From CADEGZ01 sp035443705 (GTDB lineage: Bacteria > Pseudomonadota > Gammaproteobacteria > UBA6186 > Azoamicaceae), in the NCBI GenBank assembly GCA_035443705.1, contig DAORSV010000002.1:1-44941 (forward strand): a stretch of 44,941 nt of DNA. Direction: 5' to 3'. Below the pieces are notes generated by a model. The model worked only from the letters and a program-made list of their open reading frames with translations. It was not told the DNA's origin and made no database searches. The translations under genes and the position numbers were made by a program. Shown here in pieces: positions 8,154 to 18,617 of this stretch; positions within the stretch are counted from its first letter, which is position 1; each line of letters opens with the position of its first letter.

Positions 8154-10991
8154 ATGATAAATTCGATGGAAGATAATAAAACCTATAATCCCAGTGTCTT
8201 AGAGAGCGAATGGTATCCGTTCTGGGAGCGTTCTGGCTACTTTAATCCAAGGGACACAGGTGTACCCTACTGCATTATGCTACCTCCGCCCAATGTAACG
8301 GGCAGCCTACACATGGGACACGCATTTCAACAAACATTAATGGATATTTTAATCCGTTATCATCGCATGAAAGGCCGAAAAACCTTATGGCAAGTGGGCA
8401 CTGATCACGCGGGTATTGCAACGCAAATGGTAGTCGAAAGACAATTGCTCGCCAAAGGCCAAACAAAATACGAATTAGGCCGAGACGAATTTGTTAATCG
8501 CATCTGGCAATGGAAATCCGAATCTGGCGGTAACATTAGCCGTCAATTACGGCGTATCGGTGCCTCTGCCGATTGGTCTCATGAGCGCTTTACTTTAGAC
8601 GAAGGCATGTCTAAAGCTGTTAGCGATATTTTTATTCAATTATACAATGAAGGGTTAATTTATCGCGGCAAACGATTGGTCAATTGGGATCCCGTTTTAA
8701 AAACAGCCGTTTCTGATTTAGAAGTCGAAAACCAAGAAGAACAAGGATCGCTTTGGACAATTCGTTATCCCTTTGCTGAAAACTTAGATACCAATTCTGC
8801 TATAACTCACAATGGCAAAGAGTTTATCTGTGTCGCCACAACGCGACCCGAAACCTTAGTAGGCGATGTGGCTGTCGCGGTTAATCCAACGGATCCCCGT
8901 TTTACACATTTAATTGGCAAACACCTACAACTACCTTTAACCGATCGCATTATTCCGATTATTGCAGATGATATGGTCGATCCTGCTTTTGGGACAGGTT
9001 GCGTAAAAATTACGCCCGCGCACGATTTTAATGACAATGCGATGGCACAGCGTCACAACTTACCACTCATTAATATTTTTACGATAGATGCAACACTCAA
9101 CGAAAACGCACCCACGCAATATCAGGGATTAGATCGCTTTGTTGCACGCGAAAAAATCATCGAAGATCTGCGTGCTAAAAATTTGCTCGAAAAAATTGAA
9201 CCGCATCTCTTAAAAATTCCCAGAGGCGATCGGAGTAACGCTATTTTAGAGCCTTTATTAACCGATCAATGGTTTGTCAGTATAAAATCACTGGCAGAAC
9301 CAGCAATTGAAGCAGTCAAAAATGGCCAAATTCGTTTTGTACCCGAAAATTGGACCAAAACCTATTTTGACTGGATGAATAACATCCAAGATTGGTGCAT
9401 TAGCCGACAACTGTGGTGGGGGCATCGAATCCCCGCTTGGTATGACGATGCCGGCAAAATTTATGTTGGAGAATCTGAAATAGCTGTTCGTGCACATTAC
9501 AAACTTCCACTTGATTTGCCCCTTAAACAAGACGAAGATGTTTTAGATACCTGGTTCTCTTCGGCTTTGTGGCCCTTTTCAACCTTAGGCTGGCCTGAAA
9601 ACACAGCAAGGCTCCAAACCTTTTATCCAACCCAAGTGCTTGTCACCGGTTTTGATATTATCTTCTTCTGGGTTGCTCGCATGATTATGTTTGGTCTTAA
9701 ATTTACGGGCAAAATTCCCTTCCATGAAGTTTATATTCATGGACTCATTCAAGATCAAAATGGCGAGAAGATGTCTAAAACTAAAGGCAATGTACTCGAC
9801 CCCATTGATTTAATCGATGGCATTGATCTCGAAAGCCTTGTTAAAAAACGCGTAACGGGCTTAATGCAACCCCAACTTGCCTCTCAAATCGAAGCTTATA
9901 CACGCATACAATTTCCAACGGGGATCTCCGCTTATGGTACAGATGCGTTACGATTTACCTATGCCGCTTTGGCAACACACGGACGACATATTCGCTTTGA
10001 TTTAAGAAAAATCGAAAGCAACCGACATTTCTGTAATAAACTCTGGAATGCTGCCCGCTTTGTGTTAATGAATACCGAAGGCAAAATGGAAACACCTTCA
10101 AACACGCAAGTTTTGTCTGCTGTTAATCATTTATCGCCTGTTGATCAATGGATACTTTCTCGTTGGCAACAGACTAAAGCACAGATAGAAAAACATCTAG
10201 CAGAATATCGCTTCGATTTAGCAGCACAGGCAATTTATGAATTTACCTGGAATGAATATTGCGATTGGTATTTGGAATTAACAAAACCGATTTTAAACCC
10301 GCGTTTAGAAAATCAAAATATGAAGAATGGTACGCGCCATACGCTTATATCCGTTCTAGAAGAATTACTACGCGTCATTCACCCTTTTATGCCCTATATT
10401 ACAGAAGCCCTTTGGCAACGGGTTGCACCTGTTGCAAACAAAACAGGCGATACAATTATGCTCCAGCCCTATCCAGAATATATAGAAGGACTCATTAACA
10501 CGAACGCTGAAAATGATATTGAATGGATTAAAACCATTGTCCTTGCGATACGAAATATACGCGGAGAAATGAACCTTCCGCCATCTAAACCTGTACCTGT
10601 TTTGTTTTACAATGGAACTACAGAAGACCAAAGACGACTCGATTCTGATTTTTATCAATTAATTCTAAAATCGATGGCTAAAATTGAAAGTATTCGATGG
10701 TTATTACCAAACGAACAACGTGAAGAGTCCGTCACAGCGTTAGTCGGATCTTTGGAAATAATTATTCCCTTAGCCGGCTTAATCGATAAAAGCGCAGAAA
10801 TTGAGCGTTTGAAAAAAGAAATAATCAAATCTCAAGCTGATTTTGAAAAAATAAAGGTTAAGCTTTTAAATCCACATTTTTCTGAAAAAGCACCTCCTGA
10901 AGTTGTCGCAGCAGAACAGAAACGCGCAATAGAACTCAAGGCACTTATTGATAACTTAACCAATCGGTTGTTAGCCTTAACCCCACTTTGA
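8154..10991 (+). CDS. valS: Valyl-tRNA synthetase
   Basis: A 945-residue class I synthetase (E. coli 951). The HIGH-type motif is HMGH in PPPNVTGSLHMGH (about residue 53). The CP1 editing domain follows with the ATTRPETLVGD segment, then KMSKT at about residue 540, an anticodon-binding helical domain, and the C-terminal coiled-coil arm from about 870 that is typical of ValRS. It charges tRNA-Val and edits Thr-tRNA-Val. ATG 8154 has AAAGG six bases upstream; ATG four codons later is possible. It directly follows pepA and is convergent with clpA 40 bases away. Confidence 0.97.
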   Translation: MINSMEDNKTYNPSVLESEWYPFWERSGYFNPRDTGVPYCIMLPPPNVTGSLHMGHAFQQTLMDILIRYHRMKGRKTLWQVGTDHAGIATQMVVERQLLAKGQTKYELGRDEFVNRIWQWKSESGGNISRQLRRIGASADWSHERFTLDEGMSKAVSDIFIQLYNEGLIYRGKRLVNWDPVLKTAVSDLEVENQEEQGSLWTIRYPFAENLDTNSAITHNGKEFICVATTRPETLVGDVAVAVNPTDPRFTHLIGKHLQLPLTDRIIPIIADDMVDPAFGTGCVKITPAHDFNDNAMAQRHNLPLINIFTIDATLNENAPTQYQGLDRFVAREKIIEDLRAKNLLEKIEPHLLKIPRGDRSNAILEPLLTDQWFVSIKSLAEPAIEAVKNGQIRFVPENWTKTYFDWMNNIQDWCISRQLWWGHRIPAWYDDAGKIYVGESEIAVRAHYKLPLDLPLKQDEDVLDTWFSSALWPFSTLGWPENTARLQTFYPTQVLVTGFDIIFFWVARMIMFGLKFTGKIPFHEVYIHGLIQDQNGEKMSKTKGNVLDPIDLIDGIDLESLVKKRVTGLMQPQLASQIEAYTRIQFPTGISAYGTDALRFTYAALATHGRHIRFDLRKIESNRHFCNKLWNAARFVLMNTEGKMETPSNTQVLSAVNHLSPVDQWILSRWQQTKAQIEKHLAEYRFDLAAQAIYEFTWNEYCDWYLELTKPILNPRLENQNMKNGTRHTLISVLEELLRVIHPFMPYITEALWQRVAPVANKTGDTIMLQPYPEYIEGLINTNAENDIEWIKTIVLAIRNIRGEMNLPPSKPVPVLFYNGTTEDQRRLDSDFYQLILKSMAKIESIRWLLPNEQREESVTALVGSLEIIIPLAGLIDKSAEIERLKKEIIKSQADFEKIKVKLLNPHFSEKAPPEVVAAEQKRAIELKALIDNLTNRLLALTPL

Positions 10992-11031
10992 AAAAAAAGG
11001 GGAGGCGATGAGCAAGCTCTGCCGAGCAATT

Positions 11032-13302
11032 TTACTGCTTCACTTTACACGGTGCCTCAATTTGTACGCGCAACTCGCCACTTTCTACAGTTACGCTCAC
11101 GCGACCACCGGCTTCTGCCAAAGAACCAAACAGAATTTCGCTGGCAAGCGGCTTTTTTAGCTTTTCTTTAACAAGTCGTGACATGGGACGTGCGCCCATT
11201 TGCTTGTCGTAACCTCGGACAGCCAACCACTCTCGCGCTGGTTTATCCACTTCTAAAGTCACATGCTTTTCTTCTAATCTTGCTTGCAATTCGGTTAGGA
11301 ATTTTTCTACGATTAAATCAATTGCAATGCGATTTAAAGATTTGAATTGAATAATCGCATCGAGCCGATTACGAAATTCCGGTGTAAATTTCTTTTTAAT
11401 AACACTCAAGGCATCCGTAGTGTGATCTTGCTCGGTAAAACCCATCGAACTTCTATTCATATCTTCAGCGCCTGCATTGGTCGTCATCACCAATATCACA
11501 TGTCGGAAATCGGTTTTTCGTCCATTAGAATCTGTTAACGTGCCATGATCCATCACTTGCAATAACAAATTGTAAACATCCGGATGTGCTTTTTCTATTT
11601 CATCTAATAAGAGTACACTATGAGGATGCTTATTGACGGCATCGGTTAATAAGCCTCCTTGTTCGAATCCGACATACCCCGGTGGTGCACCAATTAAACG
11701 CGAAACAGTATGGCTTTCCATATATTCAGACATATCAAACCGTAATAATTCTATACCTAAAATATCTGACAACTTCCGAGTGACTTCCGTTTTACCTACC
11801 CCTGTTGGTCCCGCAAATAGAAAACAACCCACAGGTCTATCTGGATCGGACAATCCAGAACGACCCATTTTAATCGCATCGGATAAACTGGCAACGGCTT
11901 CGTCCTGACCAAAGATAACCAATTTTAAGTCGCGCTCTAAATTACGTAAGGCATTTTTATCGGAAACAGAAACAGATTTTTCTGGTACACGTGCAATTTT
12001 TGCAACAATCCGTTCTATATCAGAAACCCCAATCACCTTTTTGCGTTTATTGACTGGCAATAGTCGTTGATACGCTCCTGCTTCGTCCACCACATCAATT
12101 GCTTTGTCAGGCAAAAAACGATCGGGAATATAGCGAATCGCCATAGTGGCCGCGGCACGCAGTGCTGCGAATGAATAGCGAACATTATGATGTTGTTCAA
12201 AACGTTCTTTTAATCCTTTTAAAATACTAATCGTCTCGTCTACGGTTGGCTCTTTCACATCCACTTTTTGAAAACGTCTAGACAAGGCCATGTCTTTTTC
12301 GAATATCCCACGATACTCGTAATATGTAGTGGAACCTACGCATTTAAGCTCACCCGACGCCAATAAAGGCTTCAGCAAATTAGAGGCATCCATAACACCA
12401 CCGGATGCAGCACCTGCACCAATAATGGTGTGAATTTCATCGATAAATAAGATTGCTCCCGCCTCGCGCTTTAATTGTTGCAACAATGCCTTAAATCTTT
12501 TTTCAAAATCACCTCTATATTTTGTGCCTGCTAACAGTGATCCTAAATCCAATGAATAAATGGTGCTATTTTTAATCGCATCTGGCACTTTGCCTTCCAC
12601 CACTAATTTTGCCAATCCTTCTACAATGGCTGTTTTTCCAACACCCGCTTCTCCAACAAACAAAGGATTGTTTTTTCGACGTCTGCATAATATTTGAATT
12701 GTTCTTTGAATTTCATCTTCACGACCAACCAAAGGATCAATCTTACCCATTTTAGCTCGATTATTTAAATTAACGGCATAGCTTTCGAGTGGGCTTCGCA
12801 CATTTGATTCTTGAGACAAATCCTCTTCTTGGTTCTGAGACATATCGGGTTCATTGGGCTCTTCCATTTGATGAAAAGTACCGTGAGAAATATAATTAAT
12901 CACATCTAATCGAGAAACATTTTCCTTTTTTAGAAAAAAGACGGCTTGGCTTTCTTGCTCACTAAAAATAGCTGCTAAAACATTTGCACCAGTCACTTCT
13001 TCTTTTCCTGCTGATTGGACATGAAACACTGCTCTTTGTAAAACACGTTGAAACCCTAATGTGGGTTGTGTTTCTCGATGCTGATCGTTTAATGGAATAA
13101 CAGGAGTGGTTTCATCTATAAATGCAACTAATGCCAATCGTAATTGATCAATATTGGCATTACAGGCTCGAAGTACTTCTATTGATGCTGAATTATTTAA
13201 TAATCCTAACAGTAAATGTTCTACTGTCATAAATTCATGATGCTTTTCTCTCGCCATTTTAAAAGCGAGATTCAAAGTCATTTCCAACTCTTTATTTAAC
13301 AT
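11032..13302 (-). CDS. clpA: ATP-dependent Clp protease ATP-binding subunit ClpA
   Basis: A 756-residue AAA+ unfoldase. An N-domain with two Clp-N repeats (about 1-145, starting MLNKELEMTL) precedes two ATPase modules. The first has Walker A GEAGVGKT and Walker B ILFIDEIH; the second has GPTGVGKT and VLLLDEIEKAH. ClpA hexamers dock on ClpP and feed it unfolded substrates, including N-end-rule proteins delivered by ClpS. The start has AAGGAG eight bases upstream. It follows clpS by 24 bases in the usual order. Confidence 0.97.
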   Translation of the reverse strand: MLNKELEMTLNLAFKMAREKHHEFMTVEHLLLGLLNNSASIEVLRACNANIDQLRLALVAFIDETTPVIPLNDQHRETQPTLGFQRVLQRAVFHVQSAGKEEVTGANVLAAIFSEQESQAVFFLKKENVSRLDVINYISHGTFHQMEEPNEPDMSQNQEEDLSQESNVRSPLESYAVNLNNRAKMGKIDPLVGREDEIQRTIQILCRRRKNNPLFVGEAGVGKTAIVEGLAKLVVEGKVPDAIKNSTIYSLDLGSLLAGTKYRGDFEKRFKALLQQLKREAGAILFIDEIHTIIGAGAASGGVMDASNLLKPLLASGELKCVGSTTYYEYRGIFEKDMALSRRFQKVDVKEPTVDETISILKGLKERFEQHHNVRYSFAALRAAATMAIRYIPDRFLPDKAIDVVDEAGAYQRLLPVNKRKKVIGVSDIERIVAKIARVPEKSVSVSDKNALRNLERDLKLVIFGQDEAVASLSDAIKMGRSGLSDPDRPVGCFLFAGPTGVGKTEVTRKLSDILGIELLRFDMSEYMESHTVSRLIGAPPGYVGFEQGGLLTDAVNKHPHSVLLLDEIEKAHPDVYNLLLQVMDHGTLTDSNGRKTDFRHVILVMTTNAGAEDMNRSSMGFTEQDHTTDALSVIKKKFTPEFRNRLDAIIQFKSLNRIAIDLIVEKFLTELQARLEEKHVTLEVDKPAREWLAVRGYDKQMGARPMSRLVKEKLKKPLASEILFGSLAEAGGRVSVTVESGELRVQIEAPCKVKQ

Positions 13303-13326
13303 TCCGTCATCTCCTTAAACATCCTT

Positions 13327-13668
13327 TTATTCGGCGCCCGACTCGATCATTCCGCACAATAATGGATACTGATTCCTTCTTGCATATTCGTTAACTTGTA
13401 CTACCTTTGTTTCTGCTATCTCACGCGTATAAAAGCCACAATTTGCTCTCCCCTTTTGATGTATTTGCAACATCATCTGAGTGGCAACTACCTGGTCCAT
13501 CAAAAAATATCGCATTAACACTTCTACGACAAAATCCATCGGTGTATAATCATCATTTAATACATACACCGTATATAACGGTGGCAAGTTTAAGCGTGTA
13601 TCAACCTGCCGCTCTGGAAGAAGCAATTCGGTGGTCTCTTTGGGACTACTGCGCTTTTTAGTACCCAT
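13327..13668 (-). CDS. clpS: ATP-dependent Clp protease adaptor ClpS
   Basis: About 113 residues. The core LYTVYVLNDDYTPMDFVVEVL holds the family's YNDDxTPMxFV-type motif, whose Asn-Asp-Asp residues contact the alpha-amino group of N-degrons, and it is followed by the QIHQKGRANCGFYTREIAETK segment. ClpS binds the ClpA N-domain and delivers N-end-rule substrates. The start is uncertain: ATG 13668 and an in-frame TTG 13677 both lack a clear ribosome binding site. The flexible N-tail makes family comparison of little help. cspD, often found just upstream in gammaproteobacteria, is absent. Confidence 0.93.
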   Translation of the reverse strand: MGTKKRSSPKETTELLLPERQVDTRLNLPPLYTVYVLNDDYTPMDFVVEVLMRYFLMDQVVATQMMLQIHQKGRANCGFYTREIAETKVVQVNEYARRNQYPLLCGMIESGAE

Positions 13669-13816
13669 ATAAATCAATATTAGCTAATATTCCGGTTACT
13701 GCTTAAATATTGGACCCGACCTATCTCTTAATATCGCCCATTTTTTAAAATTATTTTTTTATGCGTTTTTATCCCACAAGGGGCATGACTCGTTTTGAAG
13801 CAACGCTATGATGAAC

Positions 13817-15073
13817 TTACATATTCTGAATAATCGCTTCACCAAATCCAGAACACGTAACCTTCGTCGCATCTTGCATCAAGCGCTCAAAATCGTAAGT
13901 CACTGTTTTTGCAGCAATAGATGCCTCTACGCCCTTAATAATTAAATCTGCGGCTTCAATCCAGCCCAAATGCCTTAACATCATCTCAGCGGATAAAATT
14001 AAAGAACCTGGATTAACAAGATTACGTCCAGCATATTTCGGCGCTGTACCATGTGTTGCCTCAAATAAAGCGATACTATCAGAAAGGTTAGCGCCGGGTG
14101 CAATACCAATGCCTCCCACTTGCGCTGCCAGCGCATCCGAAATATAGTCCCCATTTAAATTTAAAGTCGCAATCACGCTATATTCTTCTGGGCGCAATAA
14201 AATTTGCTGCAGAAATGCATCTGCAATCACATCGTTAATATAAATATCTTTTCCTGTCTTCGGGTTTTTCAAAACACACCAAGGACCCTTTTCTATTAAC
14301 TCTGCATGAAATTTTTCACGTGCAACCGCGTATCCCCATTCTTTAAAAGCACCCTCTGTAAATTTCATGATATTCCCTTTGTGTACAAAGGTCACTGCTG
14401 AACAATTATTTTCAATCGCATATTCAATCGCTTTAATCACAAGACGTTCTGTTCCAGCTTTTGAAACCGGTTTAATACCGATACCACAATTTTCAGGAAA
14501 ACGAATTTTTTTGACATGCATTTCTGTTTGTAAAAATTGTATGACTTTTTTAGCTTCAGACGTATTTGCTTGCCATTCGATGCCCGCGTAAATATCTTCT
14601 GAATTTTCTCTAAAAATAACCATATGCACTTTTTCAGGATGTTTAACAGGGCTAGGCGTGCCTTTAAAATAACGAATAGGCCTCAAACAAATATACAGAT
14701 CTAATTCTTGTCGCAACGCAACATTAATCGATCGAATGCCACCTCCAACAGGTGTGGTTAATGGCCCTTTGATTCCGACTAAAAATTCACGAAGTGCTAG
14801 CAATGTCTCTTCGGGTAACCACTGATCTTCGCCGTAAACACGCGTGGCTTTCTCGCCTGCAAAAATCTCCATCCATGCAATCGATCGCTTGTATTGATAG
14901 GCTTTTGAAACCGCTGCATCCACAACTTTCTTCATGACCGGGGTAATATCTACGCCAATACCATCGCCTTCGATATACGGAATTAAAGGGTGATCAGGAA
15001 TATCTAGCGAGCCATCTGACCTAATTTTAATTTTTTGGCCATGTGCCGGAACAACTATTTTTTGATAATCCAT
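13817..15073 (-). CDS. icd: Isocitrate dehydrogenase [NADP+]
   Basis: A 418-residue TCA-cycle enzyme that turns isocitrate into 2-oxoglutarate and CO2. Substrate-loop residues are in GGGIRSINVALRQ; Ser115 corresponds to E. coli Ser113, the AceK phosphorylation site. The PKYAG segment carries the Lys-Tyr pair that selects NADP+. AAGGAG lies eight bases before ATG 15073. It is divergent from the lytic transglycosylase gene and upstream of clpS-clpA, a familiar gammaproteobacterial order. The 148-base spacer to clpS is AT-rich. Confidence 0.97.
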   Translation of the reverse strand: MDYQKIVVPAHGQKIKIRSDGSLDIPDHPLIPYIEGDGIGVDITPVMKKVVDAAVSKAYQYKRSIAWMEIFAGEKATRVYGEDQWLPEETLLALREFLVGIKGPLTTPVGGGIRSINVALRQELDLYICLRPIRYFKGTPSPVKHPEKVHMVIFRENSEDIYAGIEWQANTSEAKKVIQFLQTEMHVKKIRFPENCGIGIKPVSKAGTERLVIKAIEYAIENNCSAVTFVHKGNIMKFTEGAFKEWGYAVAREKFHAELIEKGPWCVLKNPKTGKDIYINDVIADAFLQQILLRPEEYSVIATLNLNGDYISDALAAQVGGIGIAPGANLSDSIALFEATHGTAPKYAGRNLVNPGSLILSAEMMLRHLGWIEAADLIIKGVEASIAAKTVTYDFERLMQDATKVTCSGFGEAIIQNM

Positions 15074-15171
15074 TTAAAGCGCTCCTTCAATGCCTAAGAG
15101 TGTGTATGGGATGAACATCATTTATTGCTATCATTATAGACGAATGTTTTTTTTTTAAGTAGTATGCAACT

Positions 15172-17103
15172 ATGTCAATCAAACAATTAATACACGTGTG
15201 TCTGTTATTTCCTTTATTCTTAGGCTGGTTGTCTACAAGTTTTGCCGAAGCAACGCATTTTGATTCTGCGCGCAAATCGTTTTTAGCTGCCGAAGCCGCC
15301 CTTGCGCAAGGAAATTTTCTTCTTTATGAAACAATCAAAAAACGATTGGCACATTATCCTCTCCTACCCTATTTAATCTTTGCTGAATATGATCGTCGAA
15401 TCCAGAGCGTCACACATGAAGAATTTCAGATATTCATGGACAAATATCCGGATAGTCCCTTGGCAGAGCAACTACGAATCCGCTGGTTACAAGCAAAGGC
15501 AAAAAAAGAGGATTGGAAATCCTTCCTAAAAGCATATCAGCCCACCGAGGATGTCTCTCTACAATGCCATTATCTTTGGGCAACACTGCAAAACCCAAGC
15601 AATCCTAACATTCTTCTCAAGCAAATTTCCGCCTTATGGCTCACGGGCAAACAACCTCCCAAAAGTTGTGAAGCTGTGTTTGCAATTTTTGAAAAAACAA
15701 GTGCCATGACACCTCCCATGGTTTGGCAGCGTGTAAAATCTGCAATAGAAGCCGGCAACGAGGCTATTGCAAGAAAAACGGCACAACACCTTAAACGTTC
15801 TGAGCTTGCATTAGTAGAACTCTGGCTGATGGTGCACGCAAACCCTTATTTGGTAACGCAACATAAATATTTTAGCAACCCGCATCCCGCTAATCTTGAA
15901 ATGATTGCAGATGGCGTCTGTTTAATTGCAAAGACAAATCCCGACACCGCCATTAAAATTTGGCAACAAATTGCACATCGCTATAAATTTGAGGAACAAC
16001 ATTGGGGGCTCGTGGTGCGTGCTATTGGGCTTGCATATGCTTTTCAAAGACATCCCGACGCGGAAAAATGGTTAAGTCAAGTGCCTGTTATCCATGCGAA
16101 TCAAACCGTGCAAGAATGGCGTATCCGTGTTGCGCTTGCAAAAGAAGATTGGCCAAAGGTCTATCACTGGGTGCGTGCGTTACCAAGACATCTGGCTACA
16201 GTTGACGAATGGGAATATTGGCATGCGCGCGCTTTAGATAGAATAAACCGCCGGCACGACAGCCAAATTATCTTAACAAAATTAGCAAAAACGCGCGGGT
16301 ATTACGGATTTTTGGCCAGCAATCATTTGCTACAACCCTATCATATTTTAAATCATAAAACGCCTGTCGAAAGAAGCATGATCCTGAATATGGCCGGAAA
16401 ATCTTCTATTTTACGTGCACGAGAATTACAAATTTTGGGTCGCCAACAAAAGGCTAAAACAGAATGGTTATTTATTACTAAACAAATGAATGATACGGAA
16501 AAACACGCAGCTGCCCATATCGCACTCAAATGGAATTTACCCAATTGGGCAATTTTAGCACTTTCAAAATCAGGAAACAAAAATGATCTCTCGCTTAGAT
16601 TCCCAGTTGTTTATGGTAATCATATTCTGCAAGAAGGTCATAAACATCAAATTGATCCTGCTTGGATCTTAGCCATTACACGTCAAGAAAGCGCTTTTGT
16701 ACCCCACGCAAAAAACCCATCGGGTGCAACCGGGCTCATGCAATTACGCCACAGCACGGCTCGTGAGGTTGCGGCCAGAAAAAAAATAGCCTATTTCGGG
16801 GAGTCGCAATTAGTAGAACCTTATACGAATATTCAATTGGGCAGCGGATATCTTCGTATGATGCTGGATCAATATCAAAACAACACCGTGCTCGCAAGCG
16901 CTGCCTATAATGCGGGTTCCGGTCGCGTCCGAAAATGGCTACCAGAAAATGATATGCCTGCCGATCTCTGGATAGAAACCATTCCCTATAAAGAAACCCG
17001 AGAATATGTGAAAAATGTGATGACATACACAGTTATTTACCAAGAAATCTTAGGTAAAAAGCCTACGTTAGCACAGCATATGCCATTTATTCCCAGCAGA
17101 TAG
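15172..17103 (+). CDS. slt: Soluble lytic murein transglycosylase (Slt70 type)
   Basis: A 643-residue periplasmic enzyme. An N-terminal signal peptide (about 1-25, ending SFA) leads into a long alpha-helical superhelix (about 30-470), then the lysozyme-like domain. The catalytic Glu is Glu506 in ITRQESAF; the family segments SGATGLMQL and ASAAYNAGSGRV follow. It cleaves the MurNAc-GlcNAc bond to make 1,6-anhydro ends during wall turnover. Length and layout match E. coli Slt. No strong ribosome binding site precedes ATG 15172. Confidence 0.95.
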   Translation: MSIKQLIHVCLLFPLFLGWLSTSFAEATHFDSARKSFLAAEAALAQGNFLLYETIKKRLAHYPLLPYLIFAEYDRRIQSVTHEEFQIFMDKYPDSPLAEQLRIRWLQAKAKKEDWKSFLKAYQPTEDVSLQCHYLWATLQNPSNPNILLKQISALWLTGKQPPKSCEAVFAIFEKTSAMTPPMVWQRVKSAIEAGNEAIARKTAQHLKRSELALVELWLMVHANPYLVTQHKYFSNPHPANLEMIADGVCLIAKTNPDTAIKIWQQIAHRYKFEEQHWGLVVRAIGLAYAFQRHPDAEKWLSQVPVIHANQTVQEWRIRVALAKEDWPKVYHWVRALPRHLATVDEWEYWHARALDRINRRHDSQIILTKLAKTRGYYGFLASNHLLQPYHILNHKTPVERSMILNMAGKSSILRARELQILGRQQKAKTEWLFITKQMNDTEKHAAAHIALKWNLPNWAILALSKSGNKNDLSLRFPVVYGNHILQEGHKHQIDPAWILAITRQESAFVPHAKNPSGATGLMQLRHSTAREVAARKKIAYFGESQLVEPYTNIQLGSGYLRMMLDQYQNNTVLASAAYNAGSGRVRKWLPENDMPADLWIETIPYKETREYVKNVMTYTVIYQEILGKKPTLAQHMPFIPSR

Positions 17104-17268
17104 CTTTCTTACAAGATATGCTGTATGATGCAATCTGATTGATCGCCTAGTTTGCGCATAAAGGCAACAATCATATATTAATAAGCCTAACTAATTAATT
17201 TAATCTGGTTTATTTTATAAATACCAATGACTGGTTCACTTTTTTGCGCATTATTTAGGAGAACACCC

Positions 17269-18597
17269 TTGCCTTATTCAACTTTTGAATCCATGTGTGC
17301 ACATTTAAATGTACACCCGAAATTACAACAAGCCATTAAAGCCCTCGGTTATAAAATACCCACAGAAATCCAAAAACTTGCGATTCCTGAAGTGATAAAT
17401 GGCAAAGATCTAATGGCCTCTGCAGAAACCGGTGCGGGTAAAACCGTCGCCTTTGGTTTGCCGGCTTTACAGCGACTCATCTCAAATCCTCCTATCAGAG
17501 AAGGACGCGGTCCTCGCGTTTTGATATTAACACCTACGCGAGAACTCGCGAGCCAAATTACAGATTCCATTGCAGCGCTCAGTAAATTTGCGAATTTTAG
17601 ATTTGGGATCATCACCGGCGGTGTGGCTTATCATGGACAAGAGCGGTTACTGGCTGGACCATTCGATGTGCTTATCGCAACCCCAGGTCGTTTAATGGAT
17701 CATATGTCGTACCGCAATCGCGTAGATTTTTCACGATTAGAAATGTTTATTCTGGATGAAGCCGATCGCATGTTAGACATGGGGTTTAAGAAAGATATTG
17801 AACATATCGCCTCGGCGTTACCGACTAAACGCCAAACCCTACTCTTTTCTGCAACCTTAGAAGGTGAAGTGGAAGTCGTTGCACGCAAATTCTTAAAAGA
17901 TCCGGTTTGTCTTCAACTCGCCAGTTCTACCAAAAAACATACTCTAATTTCGCAACGCGTACATTTAGTCGATAATTGGAACCACAAGCGTGCTTTATTA
18001 AGTCATATTTTAGAAGAAGCCGATATGTGGCAAGCCATTGTCTTTACCGCGACAAAACGTGGCGCAGACGATTTGGTCGAAGAATTATCCAGCCAAGGCG
18101 TTGTTTGTGCGGCACTGCATGGCGATATGAAGCAAAGTAAGCGCTCACGTACGTTAGAGCAAATGCATCGCGGCAGACTGCGTGTATTGGTAGCAACCGA
18201 TGTGGCCGCACGCGGTTTAGACGTTAAAAAATTAACCCACGTTGTAAACTTTGATTTGCCAAGAACCGGTGAAGACTATGTGCATCGTATCGGAAGAACG
18301 GGTCGATGTGGCGAAAAAGGCACGGCTATTTCCTTGGTAGGCCCCAAAGACGGCGCATTACTTGCGCAAATTGAGCGATTTACGGCTCAGAAATTAGAAC
18401 GTCAGGTCATTCCCGGTTTCGAACCCAGAACCGCTTTTAATTTAAATCCTGCAGGTGCAAGACCTAAGTCTAAAGCCAGCCCCAGCAGAAGACGTCCGTC
18501 ACAGTCGAATAACTCGGAACGTTCTTTTCATGGATTTGGCAGATCTGCTAAAAAACCTCCTTCCTTCAGAGAAGGTGATGCACGCGGAAAACGGTAA
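17269..18597 (+). CDS. DEAD-box ATP-dependent RNA helicase (RhlE/SrmB type)
   Basis: A 442-residue helicase with all core motifs: AETGAGKT (motif I), PTRELA (Ia), LDEADRML (II), SATLEG (III) and HRIGRTGR (VI). A basic, Ser/Arg-rich tail from about residue 400 probably binds RNA. The stretch LLFSATLEG with DMGFKKDIEHIA resembles SrmB; the VIPGFEPR tail start resembles RhlE. Such helicases act in ribosome assembly and mRNA decay, often at low temperature. TTG 17269 is preferred because AGGAG lies seven bases upstream; the upstream GTG/ATG-rich extension (from 17227) has no support. A 165-base leader separates it from slt. Confidence 0.93.
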   Translation: MPYSTFESMCAHLNVHPKLQQAIKALGYKIPTEIQKLAIPEVINGKDLMASAETGAGKTVAFGLPALQRLISNPPIREGRGPRVLILTPTRELASQITDSIAALSKFANFRFGIITGGVAYHGQERLLAGPFDVLIATPGRLMDHMSYRNRVDFSRLEMFILDEADRMLDMGFKKDIEHIASALPTKRQTLLFSATLEGEVEVVARKFLKDPVCLQLASSTKKHTLISQRVHLVDNWNHKRALLSHILEEADMWQAIVFTATKRGADDLVEELSSQGVVCAALHGDMKQSKRSRTLEQMHRGRLRVLVATDVAARGLDVKKLTHVVNFDLPRTGEDYVHRIGRTGRCGEKGTAISLVGPKDGALLAQIERFTAQKLERQVIPGFEPRTAFNLNPAGARPKSKASPSRRRPSQSNNSERSFHGFGRSAKKPPSFREGDARGKR

Positions 18598-18617
18598 GGA
18601 AATGCTATATTGAGGAT

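Noticed and set aside
11007..11035. Short GCTC/GAGC hairpin between valS and clpA as a shared terminator
   Set aside because: The stem is only four pairs with competing alternatives, too weak to call.
13676..13691. 16-bp perfect palindrome upstream of clpS
   Set aside because: It is almost entirely A/T, and a palindrome of this length is expected about once by chance in this AT-rich window; no further support as an operator.
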